Source: Methylovirgula sp963708155 (lineage in GTDB: Bacteria > Pseudomonadota > Alphaproteobacteria > Rhizobiales > Beijerinckiaceae). From it: 64,000 nucleotides of DNA. The notes beneath the pieces were generated by a model. It did no database searches. It worked only from the letters and a program-made list of their open reading frames with translations, and was not told the DNA's origin. Positions 36,307 to 43,516 of this stretch are shown in pieces. The DNA lies in contig OY970183.1 of NCBI GenBank assembly GCA_963708155.1, forward strand, positions 1,922,001-1,986,000. Direction: 5' to 3'. Numbering within the stretch: position 1 is the stretch's first letter; every line of letters begins with the position of its first letter. The position numbers and the translations under genes are program-made.

Positions 36307-36846
36307 ATTCGCCGTCCTATGAAAAGCACGCAGGCCCCGCAGAAGGATGGGCCGCGCATTAACCGAGAAATCCGCGTCCGCGAAGTTCAGCTTATCGATG
36401 CAGAAGGCCACAACCGCGGTATCGTCCAGATTCTCGAGGCGCAGCAATTAGCCGATGATGCCGGCTTGGACCTTGTCGAGATCGTTCCGACAGCCAATCC
36501 GCCCGTCTGCAAAATTCTGGATTACGGCAAATTCCGCTTTCTTGAGCAGAAGAAGGCCGCCGAGGCGCGCAAAAAGCAGAAAATTGTCGAGATCAAAGAG
36601 ATAAAACTTCGTCCCGGCATCGATGACCATGATTACGGGGTCAAGATGAAGTCGGTGATGCGGTTTTTCGAGGAGGGCGACAAGGTGAAGGTCACTTTGC
36701 GCTTCCGCGGCCGCGAGATGGCGCATCAGGAGCTCGGCTACAAGCTCCTGGAGCGGGTGCGCAGCGAGACCTTGCCCTATGCCAAAGTCGAGGCCGAGCC
36801 GTCGATGGAGGGCCGCCAGATGGTGATGGTCCTGGCGCCGAAATAG
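36307..36846 (+). CDS. infC: Translation initiation factor IF-3, probable AUU start
   Basis: I start the gene at ATT 36307 (then CGC CGT CCT ATG), because the ribosome-binding site AAAGGAG at 36291-36297 is spaced correctly for it (9 bases) and too far from the ATG at 36319 (21 bases). infC of E. coli also uses AUU, which lets IF-3 repress its own synthesis. 179 residues: N-domain RINREIRVREVQLIDAEG, linker rich in Lys (EQKKAAEARKKQKIVEIKE), and C-domain VKVTLRFRGREMAHQELG. It binds the 30S subunit and checks start codons. Confidence 0.9.
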   Translation: MRRPMKSTQAPQKDGPRINREIRVREVQLIDAEGHNRGIVQILEAQQLADDAGLDLVEIVPTANPPVCKILDYGKFRFLEQKKAAEARKKQKIVEIKEIKLRPGIDDHDYGVKMKSVMRFFEEGDKVKVTLRFRGREMAHQELGYKLLERVRSETLPYAKVEAEPSMEGRQMVMVLAPK

Positions 36847-36894
36847 GCATTTCCGCCTGCCTCCCACTCCGCTCTAAAACACCAAATGCGGCGG

Positions 36895-36923
36895 TTGCCT
36901 TGGCGGCCGCTTTGCGCTTATAA
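36895..36923 (+). promoter_or_regulatory. Sigma-70-type promoter of rpmI-rplT
   Basis: TTGCCT (36895-36900), 17 bases, TTATAA (36918-36923), just downstream of infC. The predicted start near 36930 gives the rpmI mRNA a leader of about 140 nt. The same -35 hexamer and 17-bp spacing occur before the lanmodulin-like gene. Confidence 0.55.
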
Positions 36924-36929
36924 GCACCG

Positions 36930-37072
36930 CTTCCCCGAACCGCCCGGCTGAAAAGGGCTGCCGTGGCGGTTCGTTCGCTCGTTCGGCAACGAACGGGAGC
37001 GGGAGTTTTCCTGCTCAAACAATAATTTGGCGGCAGCGCTCTTGGTGCTGGTCCGCTTCTGGAGACGAGCAA
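36930..37072 (+). promoter_or_regulatory. Structured mRNA leader of rpmI-rplT
   Basis: Hairpin 1 at 36937-36972 pairs GAACCGCCCGGC with GCCG-T-GGCGGTTC (12 bp, one bulge). Hairpin 2 at 36977-37000 pairs GCTCGTTC with GAACGGGAGC (8 bp, bulged GG). A single-stranded AT-rich stretch follows to the rpmI start. The L20 operon is autoregulated by leader RNA in other bacteria, so this is a candidate L20-binding leader. Confidence 0.45.
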
Positions 37073-37273
37073 ATGCCCAAGTTGAAGACGAAGTCCGGCG
37101 CCAAGAAGCGCTTCAAGCTGACCGGCACCGGCAAAGTGGTCTATGCCCATCGCGGCAAACGCCATGGTATGATCAAGCGCACCAACAAGCAGATCCGCAA
37201 TCTGCGCGGCACCAATGTGCTGTTCAAGACCGACGGCGACAATGTGAAGAAGTTCTTCCTGCCGAACGATTAG
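37073..37273 (+). CDS. rpmI: 50S ribosomal protein L35
   Basis: 66 residues, full length: MPKLKTKSGAKKRFKLTGTG, a basic KRHGMIKRTNKQIRNLRGT core, and KKFFLPND at the end. The second gene, rplT, follows after 50 bp. Together with infC this is the conserved infC-rpmI-rplT order. Confidence 0.97.
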   Translation: MPKLKTKSGAKKRFKLTGTGKVVYAHRGKRHGMIKRTNKQIRNLRGTNVLFKTDGDNVKKFFLPND

Positions 37274-37323
37274 TTCGGATTTGTCGTCAGCTTCCTTGAT
37301 TTCGTGAATTTCGGAGATGTTTC

Positions 37324-37689
37324 ATGGCTCGCGTCAAACGCGGCGTCACCTCGCACGCCAAGCATAAGAAGACCCTGAAGGCCGCCAAAGGTTTCTACGG
37401 CCGCCGCAAGAATACGATCCGCGCCGCCAAGGCGGCGGTCGATCGCTCGATGCAATATGCAACGCGCGACCGCAAGGTTCGCAAGCGCGAGTTCCGCGCT
37501 TTGTGGATCCAGCGCCTCAACGCCGCCGTGCGTGAATTCGGTCTGACCTATTCGCGCTTCATCAACGGCCTCGACCGGGCTGGCATCGAGATCGATCGCA
37601 AAGTGCTGTCCGAGCTGGCGATCAGCGAACCGGCGGCGTTCAAGGCGATCGTCGAGCAGGTCAAGGGCGCCCTCCCGGCGCAGGCCTGA
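37324..37689 (+). CDS. rplT: 50S ribosomal protein L20
   Basis: 121 residues. Basic N-terminal extension MARVKRGVTSHAKHKKTLKA and the conserved block RDRKVRKREFRALWIQRLNA. In many alphaproteobacteria pheS-pheT follow; here a 6S RNA candidate and fau do, and pheT is 28 kb away. Confidence 0.97.
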   Translation: MARVKRGVTSHAKHKKTLKAAKGFYGRRKNTIRAAKAAVDRSMQYATRDRKVRKREFRALWIQRLNAAVREFGLTYSRFINGLDRAGIEIDRKVLSELAISEPAAFKAIVEQVKGALPAQA

Positions 37690-37718
37690 ATCCCCCGAAC
37701 CCATTCGATTTGGTGCGC

Positions 37719-37735
37719 GATTGCCTCTGGCAATC
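37719..37735. terminator. Perfect hairpin after rplT
   Basis: GATTGCC-TCT-GGCAATC, 7 bp with a 3-nt loop, 30 bases after the rplT stop. It lacks a T-run, so if it ends transcription it is not a classic intrinsic terminator. Confidence 0.3.
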
Positions 37736-37764
37736 GCCGCCCGGCGGGCCTAGATTGATCGGGC

Positions 37765-37920
37765 GGAGCTGCGGGGTGCGTGAGGATCAAATTCCCCGGG
37801 GCCTTATCGATCTCGACGGGAGCTGTCCCTGTCCTTGCCCGTGGGCTTGGGTACACGGCGCCCACCTACTTTGTAGGTTCCCGGGATCAAATCCCACGGC
37901 CATCGCGGCCCCGCGCTTTC
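37765..37920 (+). ncRNA. ssrS: 6S RNA candidate
   Basis: A gene-free 240-bp gap upstream of fau, the position where 6S RNA lies in most proteobacteria. The region closes as one long rod: AGC-T-GCGGGG (37767-37776) pairs with CCCCGCGCT (37909-37917), and CGTGAGGAT (37779-37787) with ATCCCACG (37891-37898, one bulge). Inner hairpins are GTGGGC/GCCCAC (37841-37865) and CCTAC-TTT-GTAGG (37865-37877). The length of about 155 nt is right. 6S RNA sequesters sigma-70 RNA polymerase. The ends are approximate. Confidence 0.6.
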
Positions 37921-37932
37921 CCTTCACGCGAG

Positions 37933-38517
37933 ATGTCCCAGCCCAGCCTTGACGGATGCGCTCTCCAAAGCCGCCTTGCGCGCCGAAGCTCTGGCGCGGC
38001 GGGCCGGGGTGACGGAGCCGCAGGCGCGTGCCTTTGCGGCGCGGCTTGCCGAGACTGGCGCCGATTTCGCCGCCGCGCGGGGCGCGAAGATCGCCTCGGC
38101 CTTCTGGGCAATCAAGGACGAGGTTGCGACCCTTCCGTCTGCTCGAACGCCTCGCGGCGCGGGGTATCGCCACCGCGCTGCCGGTGATGCAGGGCTTCCG
38201 CAAGCCGCTGGAATTCCGGCTCTGGGCGCCGGGCGCCCCGCTCGCGGAAGCCAAATGGGGCATCATGGAGCCGGTGCCGGCGGCGGAAGTCTTTCCCGAT
38301 CTGCTCTTCGTGCCGGTGGCGGGCTTCGATCGCGCCGGCAACCGCCTCGGCTATGGCGCCGGCTTCTACGACCGCACGCTTTCGCGGTTGCGCCAGAAGC
38401 AACAGATTGTTGCCGTCGGCATCGCCTATGCGGTGCAGGATGCCCTGCGATCCCCGCCGCTATGACGAAAAACTCGATCACATTTTGACCGACCGCGAAT
38501 GGATTACCTGTGGCTAG
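37933..38517 (+). CDS. fau: 5-formyltetrahydrofolate cyclo-ligase; two or three frame breaks
   Basis: Begins MSQPSL at ATG 37933. One extra base near 37949 leads into TDALSKAALRAEALARRAG. A second break near 38125 leads into RLLERLAARGIATALPVMQG and the conserved KWGIMEPVPAAEVFPDLLFVP, with the ATP/folate loop NRLGYGAGFYDRTLSRL. A third near 38450 leads into YDEKLDHILTDREWITCG and stop at 38517. Corrected length is about 195 residues. The enzyme converts 5-formyl-THF to 5,10-methenyl-THF. Its place after the 6S RNA candidate is the conserved ssrS-fau arrangement. Confidence 0.88.
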
Positions 38518-38540
38518 CCGCGTCCCAACGGAAGGCTTTC

Positions 38541-38858
38541 ATGTTCAACATTCCGCCGCGCGTGCTGCCGATTGTTCTGCTTACTTGCTCCAACATCTTC
38601 ATGACCTTTGCCTGGTACGGGCATTTGAAGTTCAAGGACAAGCCGCTGTGGCTCGTCATTATCCTGAGCTGGATGATCGCGCTTGCCGAATATTGCTTCG
38701 CGGTTAGTGCAAGCTATGGCAGCGCGGTTTATGACGGTGCGGAGCTGAAGGCGGTGCAGGAGGTCAGGACGCTTAACCATGTCGTGCGTTCCGGCCTGAT
38801 TGCGCTCGGCGCCTTCTTCGTCTTCAAGAGGCCCTTCGATAATTGGCGTTTCGGCTAG
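38541..38858 (+). CDS. DUF486/DMT-family small membrane protein, apparently shortened in frame
   Basis: 105 residues from ATG 38541. Start and middle fit DUF486: VLPIVLLTCSNIFMTFAWYG, LSWMIALAEYCFAVSAS, and AELKAVQEVRTL. The segment that normally follows (one further membrane helix of about 20 residues before NHVVGFALI) is missing, and the frame goes directly to NHVVRSGLIALGAFFVFKRPF. This leaves three helices rather than four. It is either a real deletion or an assembly collapse. Confidence 0.75.
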   Translation: MFNIPPRVLPIVLLTCSNIFMTFAWYGHLKFKDKPLWLVIILSWMIALAEYCFAVSASYGSAVYDGAELKAVQEVRTLNHVVRSGLIALGAFFVFKRPFDNWRFG

Positions 38859-38894
38859 TCACCTTTTATGGTGGCGAAGCAGCGGGATTTCTGA

Positions 38895-39719
38895 ATGCGG
38901 CTTCTTTTCATCGGCGATATTGTCGGCCGGGCCGGTCGCCTTGCGCTCACTGATACTCTGCCGGAGCTACGCCGGGCGTGGCGACTCGATTGCGTCGTCG
39001 TCAATGGCGAGAATGCCGCCGGCGGTTTTGGCATCACCGAGGCGATCCTCGGCGATTTCCTTGCCGCCGGAGCCGATTGCGTGACGCTTGGCAATCATGC
39101 CTTCGATCAACGCGAGGCCCTGAGCTTCATCACCCACCAGCCGCGCCTCGTGCGCCCGGCGAATTTTCCGGCCGGTACGCCAGGCCGCGGCGCGGCGCTG
39201 ATCGAGACGGCGGCGGGTGCCCGCGTACTCGTCATCAATCTCATGGGCCGGCTGTTCATGGACGCGCTCGATGATCCGTTCGCCGTCGGCGAGCGGGAGA
39301 TCGCCGCCTGTCCGCTGGGCGAAGCCTGCGATGCGGCGATCGTCGATTTTCATGCCGAAGCGACCAGCGAGAAGCAAGGTTTCGCGCATTTCGTCGATGG
39401 CCGTGTGTCGCTCGTCGTCGGCACGCATACCCATGTGCCGACCGCGGATTATCAAATCCTGTCCCAGGGCACCGCCTATCAGACCGACGCCGGCATGACG
39501 GGCGATTATGATTCGGTCATCGGGATGGAGAAGGAAGAGCCGCTGCGCCGTTTCGTCACCAAACTGCCGGGTAGCAGGCTGGAGCCGGCTGCCGGACCGG
39601 CGACTCTCTGCGGCCTCGCCGTCGAGACGGATGCGCGCGGCCACGCGATAAAGGTCGCGCCGGTGCGGATCGGCGGTCGCCTTTCGCAAGCGCGGCCGGA
39701 GTTCTGGGAGGTTGCCTGA
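38895..39719 (+). CDS. TIGR00282/YmdB-type metallophosphoesterase
   Basis: 274 residues. The phosphoesterase motifs are clear: LLFIGDIVGRAGRLAL (Asp), VVNGENAAGGFGIT (Asn/Glu), VTLGNHAFDQREAL (Asn, His), AIVDFHAEATSEKQGF (His) and VVGTHTHVPTADYQIL (His-x-His). Homologues hydrolyse 2',3'- or 3',5'-cyclic nucleotides using two metal ions. Conserved between fau and yebC in Rhizobiales. The stop overlaps the next gene by one base. Confidence 0.92.
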   Translation: MRLLFIGDIVGRAGRLALTDTLPELRRAWRLDCVVVNGENAAGGFGITEAILGDFLAAGADCVTLGNHAFDQREALSFITHQPRLVRPANFPAGTPGRGAALIETAAGARVLVINLMGRLFMDALDDPFAVGEREIAACPLGEACDAAIVDFHAEATSEKQGFAHFVDGRVSLVVGTHTHVPTADYQILSQGTAYQTDAGMTGDYDSVIGMEKEEPLRRFVTKLPGSRLEPAAGPATLCGLAVETDARGHAIKVAPVRIGGRLSQARPEFWEVA

Positions 39720-40348
39720 TGCCCGGCGCGGACCCATCAGGTGCTGATAAGCGGCTGCGCCCAACGCTGTGGCTGGTCATCGGGCTGAATCTTACCTTTT
39801 TCGCCGTCGAGTTCATCGTCGCCCTTTCGATCGGCTCCGTCTCTCTGTTCGCCGACAGCGTCGATTTTCTCGAAGACACGGCGATGAGCGTCCTGGTGCT
39901 GGCGGCGATGCGCCTCTCTGCCTTGGCGCGGGCGCGGCTGGGTTATGCGTTTGCCGGTGTCTTGTTGCTCCCCGCGATCGCGTTCCTCGTGACCCTGGCG
40001 CACAAGCTCCTCTCCGCCGCGCCGCTGGTGCCGGAGCCCACGCCTTTCGCGCTCACCGGCCTCGCCGCCTTCACCGTCAACACGACCTGCGCGCTGCTGC
40101 TGGCCCGGGTGCGCAATGTCGCGGGCAGTTTGACCCGGGCCGCATTTCTCTCCGCCCGCAACGACATGATTGCCAATCTCGCGATCATGGCCGCGGCAGG
40201 GGTGACGGCGCTCTGGCCCAGCATCTGGCCGGATATTATTGTCGGCCTCGGCATTGCTGCGCTCAATGCCGATGCCGCGAGGGAAATCTGGGAGGCGGCG
40301 CGGGGCGAGCATAGCGCCGCTCTGGGCGCCCCCGACGACGCCGGTTAG
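39719..40348 (+). CDS. Cation diffusion facilitator-like transporter (short form)
   Basis: 209 residues with five to six membrane segments. CDF-like metal-site motifs are visible: LFADSVDFLEDTAMS in helix 2 (family pattern HS-x-x-D or DS-x-D-x-x-x-D) and SARNDMIANLAIMAAAG in helix 5 (NDxxxN). The cytoplasmic C-terminal domain of full CDFs is absent. A role in efflux of a divalent metal is likely but not shown. Confidence 0.78.
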   Translation: MPGADPSGADKRLRPTLWLVIGLNLTFFAVEFIVALSIGSVSLFADSVDFLEDTAMSVLVLAAMRLSALARARLGYAFAGVLLLPAIAFLVTLAHKLLSAAPLVPEPTPFALTGLAAFTVNTTCALLLARVRNVAGSLTRAAFLSARNDMIANLAIMAAAGVTALWPSIWPDIIVGLGIAALNADAAREIWEAARGEHSAALGAPDDAG

Positions 40349-40469
40349 GCCGACGCGCTTCCTTTATTTTCCCGCTGCGGCGGCTTATAGAGCGGCCAAA
40401 AGGCGCGGCGAGACCAGCCATTGGGATGGGTGCCGTGGGACAAGGTTTTAGGCAGCATTAGAGGTCCGC

Positions 40470-41216
40470 ATGGCAGGGCATAGTCAGTTCAAGAATATCA
40501 TGCACAAGAAGGGCAAGCAGGATGCAATCCGCTCCAAGCTCTTCTCCAAGCTGGCGCGCGAGGTCACCGTCGCCGCCAAGCTCGGCCTGCCGGACCCGGC
40601 GATGAATGCCCGGCTTCGCGCTGCGGTGCTCGCCGCCCGCGCGGAAAACATGCCGAAGGACAATATCGAGCGCGCCATCAAGAAGGCGTCTGCCGCCGAT
40701 TCGGAGAACTACGACGAGGTGCGTTACGAGGGCTATGCGCCGGGCGGCGTCGCGGTCATCGTTGAAGCGCTGACCGACAACCGCAATCGCACCGCCGGCG
40801 AAGTGCGCTCGTATTTCAGCAAGGCGGGCGGAACGTTGGCCGAGACCGGCGCCGTCTCCTTCATGTTCGATCATGTCGGCGTCATTGAGTTTCCGCGAAA
40901 GGCCGCCTCCGAAGATGCCATACTCGAAGCCGCGATCGATGCTGGCGCCGAAGATGTCAGCTCGAACGAGGAGACGCACCAGATCACCACCACACTCGAA
41001 ACGATGCGCGATGTCGCGCAAAAACTCGAAGCGAAATTCGGCGAGCCGAGCAAGGTCGGCTTCGTCTGGAAGCCGCAGACGAGTGTCGCGGTTGACGACG
41101 AGGCGGGCGAGAAGATTCTAAAGCTTGTCGATGCGCTCGAAGACAACGACGACGTGCAGAATGTCTACGCGAATTTCGAGATTTCCGACGCGCTGATCGC
41201 CAAGCTCAGCGGCTGA
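40470..41216 (+). CDS. yebC: YebC/TACO1-family protein
   Basis: 248 residues. Signature start MAGHSQFKNIMHKKGKQDA; also DNIERAIKKASAADSENYDE, YEGYAPGGVAVIVEALTDN, and MFDHVGVIEFPRK. YebC relieves ribosome stalling at proline-rich stretches and was earlier seen as a transcription regulator. Its 3' end overlaps the kinase gene on the other strand by 11 bp. Confidence 0.95.
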   Translation: MAGHSQFKNIMHKKGKQDAIRSKLFSKLAREVTVAAKLGLPDPAMNARLRAAVLAARAENMPKDNIERAIKKASAADSENYDEVRYEGYAPGGVAVIVEALTDNRNRTAGEVRSYFSKAGGTLAETGAVSFMFDHVGVIEFPRKAASEDAILEAAIDAGAEDVSSNEETHQITTTLETMRDVAQKLEAKFGEPSKVGFVWKPQTSVAVDDEAGEKILKLVDALEDNDDVQNVYANFEISDALIAKLSG

Positions 41217-42836
41217 CGGCCAGCTCCGCAAGCGCTATATCGAGGCGGGCGAAATCGACGGGCTTGGTCAGGAAGAGATCGATGCCCGATGTGTCGTGTT
41301 CGGCGTGTCCGAAGGCATCGGCGGAGACGGCGATGAGCCGGCTGGGCGCAACTCCCGCGTTGCTCTCCAGGCGGCGAATTTCCCGCGCCAGGGCGAGACC
41401 GTCGAGTCCCGGCATCCGCAGGTCGAGAATCACCGCTTCGAAACGCGCCTGCGTTAAGCGCCGTGCGCACTCGCGCCAATGCCGTTTCGCCATCGGCGAC
41501 ACGGGTGATTGCCGCCCCGCGCTTTTCCAGATGCTTCTGCAGGATCAGCGCATTGATGTCATTATCCTCCGCCAGGAGAATTCTGCGGCCGGAAAGGTCG
41601 ATCGGCGGTGCAGAAGGCGCAATGGGCGCAGGAGCCGGGCGCTTGGAGGCCGAGACGGGCGAGCAGCGAGCGCAGCCGCAGCGGCTTTACCAACCAGCCG
41701 TCGAACGCGGCGAGGGATTTCTGGCCGAAAGCGCGCCGCTCTGCAGCGGTGAACAGAACGAGTCTTTGCGCAATGCCCGCGTCCCGTGCCGCCGTGCCCA
41801 GCGCCAAAGTCGCGCTGTCGCCGAGCCTGCAATCGACAACGAGAGTCTGCGGCAGCGCATCGTTTGCGCGGGCGCTTTCAATGGCGGCGAGGCCGGACTT
41901 CAGGCTTGGAGCGTGCGTCACTTCGGCGCCAAGCTCGGATAATTTCTCGACGAGGTAGGGCGCCTCGAAGGGCGACGGGGAGACGACGAGGATGCGCCGT
42001 TCGAGACGCTCCGCTGCGAGCATATCGGCGTTTGCCGCGGCGCGCAGCGGCAGCGTCAGTGCGAATGTCGACCCATGCGGCGTCGTCGATTCAAGCTCGA
42101 GCCCGCCGCCCATCCGCTCAGCCAACCGCCGCGAGATCGCAAGGCCGAGGCCCGAGCCACCGGCTTCGCGCGGTGTGGCCTGGGTGAATTCATCAAAGAT
42201 GAGCCTGGCGCTCTCTGGCGCGATTCCGGGGCCGGTATCGCTGACGATGAATTTGAGCTGCGCGGGCTCGCGCGACACGCGCAGGCCGACGCCGCCGTGC
42301 GCAGTAAACTTCACCGCATTGCCGATGAGATTGAGCAGCACTTGCCGCAGCCGCGCCGCATCGCCGACGACCCGCGGCGGGACATCTGCGCCAATGAAGC
42401 TTGCGATGTCGAGGCCCCGGGCATGGGCGCGCGGCGCGAGGATTTCGACCGCGCCTTCGACCAGCAGGGCAAGGTCGAAAGGCGCTTCGGTCAGCGGAAC
42501 CTTGCCGGCCTCGAGTTTTGCAAGGTCGAGGATTTCATCGACAAGGCCGGCGAGGCTTTTGCCGGAGTTGCGGATCGCCTCGACATAGGCGCGCTGTTCG
42601 GGATCGAGCGTGGTCGCGGCCAGCAGATCCGCGAGCCCGAGGATGCCGTTAAGCGGCGTGCGAATCTCGTGGCTCATGGTGGCCAGAAGCCGGGATTTGG
42701 CTTCGTTCGCGGCCTCGGCGCGGTCGCGGGCGATTTCCGCTTCCTTCAGCGCATAGGTTTGCGCGGCGGCGTCCGGCGTCGGCGCTGGCGCATCGGGCGT
42801 AGCTGGAGGCGGCGGAAAAAGAAAGGCTTCGCGCAT
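41206..42836 (-). CDS. Cytoplasmic hybrid histidine kinase with two receiver domains; two frame breaks
   Basis: Reads from ATG 42836. After a Pro/Ala-rich start and a short coiled helix come HisKA (ATMSHEIRTPLNGILGLADL with the phospho-His) and HATPase (LLNLIGNAVKFTAHGG, SDTGPGIAPESA, GGSGLGLAISRRL). A degenerate receiver domain follows (RRILVVSPSPFEAPYLVEKL, with VDCRLGD in place of the usual Asp block), then, after a break near 41640, a full receiver (RRILLAEDNDINALILQKHL). After a second break near 41455 it continues as VILDLRMPGLDGLALAREIR and the Lys motif LFLTKPVDF. No membrane segment or PAS domain is seen, so the input is unknown. Corrected length is about 540 residues. Confidence 0.85.
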
Positions 42837-42907
42837 AGATCAATCTAGTGCGCGAAGCCTTGCGATTGTGTTGCCCGGAAAGGCGAGAGTTTAGGACTGG
42901 ACGCGGA

Positions 42908-43321
42908 TCAGCGGATGGCGCGATCGAGCGCAATTCCGGCCTTGGAATGCAGCTCCTTGGAATCAATGGTCCCATCGCCTTCCTTATCGGCCGTCTGGAA
43001 CAGCTTGGCCACGAGCGCGAGATATTCGTCCTTGGTCAGCGTCTTGTCGTTATCCGGGTTGGCTGCGGAGAAATTCGCTTTGCTGACGTGGTGGGCGACT
43101 TCCTTGAGGTCGAGGGTGCCGTCCTTGTCCTTGTCGAGCTTGTCGAATTCCGCGCTTGCGGCGGCCTTGGCCTCAGTGAGGTCGATGGTGCCGTCTTTGT
43201 CGGTATCGGCGGCGGTCAAAGCTGCCGCTGAAGCCGAAGAAACCGGGAGTATGACGAGCGGCGCGGCGCACAGACCAAGCGCGCCAAACAAAATCGCGAC
43301 GGAACGCGGGAACTTGGACAT
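42908..43321 (-). CDS. Lanmodulin-like periplasmic four-EF-hand protein
   Basis: 137 residues from ATG 43321 behind GGAGAGA. Signal peptide 1 to about 33 (cleavage near ASA-AA). Four 12-residue EF loops at 39-50 (DTDKDGTIDLTE), 63-74 (DKDKDGTLDLKE), 88-99 (NPDNDKTLTKDE) and 112-123 (DKEGDGTIDSKE). They are spaced by 12, 13 and 12 residues, as in lanmodulin, and the C-terminal LHSKAGIALDRAIR tail is alike. Loops 1, 2 and 4 keep Asp at position 9, typical of lanmodulin. The hallmark Pro at position 2 is only in loop 3, which has lost Gly6 and Asp9. It probably binds lanthanides or Ca; metal preference cannot be read from sequence. I am fairly sure of the architecture and less sure of the name. 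Confidence 0.8.
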   Translation of the reverse strand: MSKFPRSVAILFGALGLCAAPLVILPVSSASAAALTAADTDKDGTIDLTEAKAAASAEFDKLDKDKDGTLDLKEVAHHVSKANFSAANPDNDKTLTKDEYLALVAKLFQTADKEGDGTIDSKELHSKAGIALDRAIR

Positions 43322-43362
43322 GCGTCTCTCCATGAAATGATGCAATGCGGAATGACGATAAT

Positions 43363-43391
43363 AAAATAGGAAGAAAACAGCAGACAGGCAA
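43363..43391 (-). promoter_or_regulatory. Sigma-70-type promoter of the lanmodulin-like gene
   Basis: On the minus strand TTGCCT (43391-43386), 17 bases, TATTTT (43368-43363), about 40 bp before the start codon. Spacing is optimal and the region is unusually AT-rich for this chromosome. Confidence 0.55.
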
Positions 43392-43407
43392 GGTAAAATG
43401 CTTGAGA

Positions 43408-43446
43408 AAAATTCCCAAAATTCCCCAGAAAAATAGAAAATTTCCC
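43408..43446. repeat. Three AAAATTCCC direct repeats upstream of the lanmodulin-like promoter
   Basis: AAAATTCCC at 43408-43416, directly followed by AAAATTCCCC at 43417-43426, and AAAATTTCCC at 43437-43446. On the gene's strand they read GGGAATTTT and lie 17-55 bp upstream of the -35 box, where an activator would bind. Confidence 0.55.
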
Positions 43447-43516
43447 GAAATTGCGAAGCTTTCGGCCAAAATGATGCGTTGCGATAAGACTTCGCATCGA
43501 AGCGGCCGCCGCGGTT

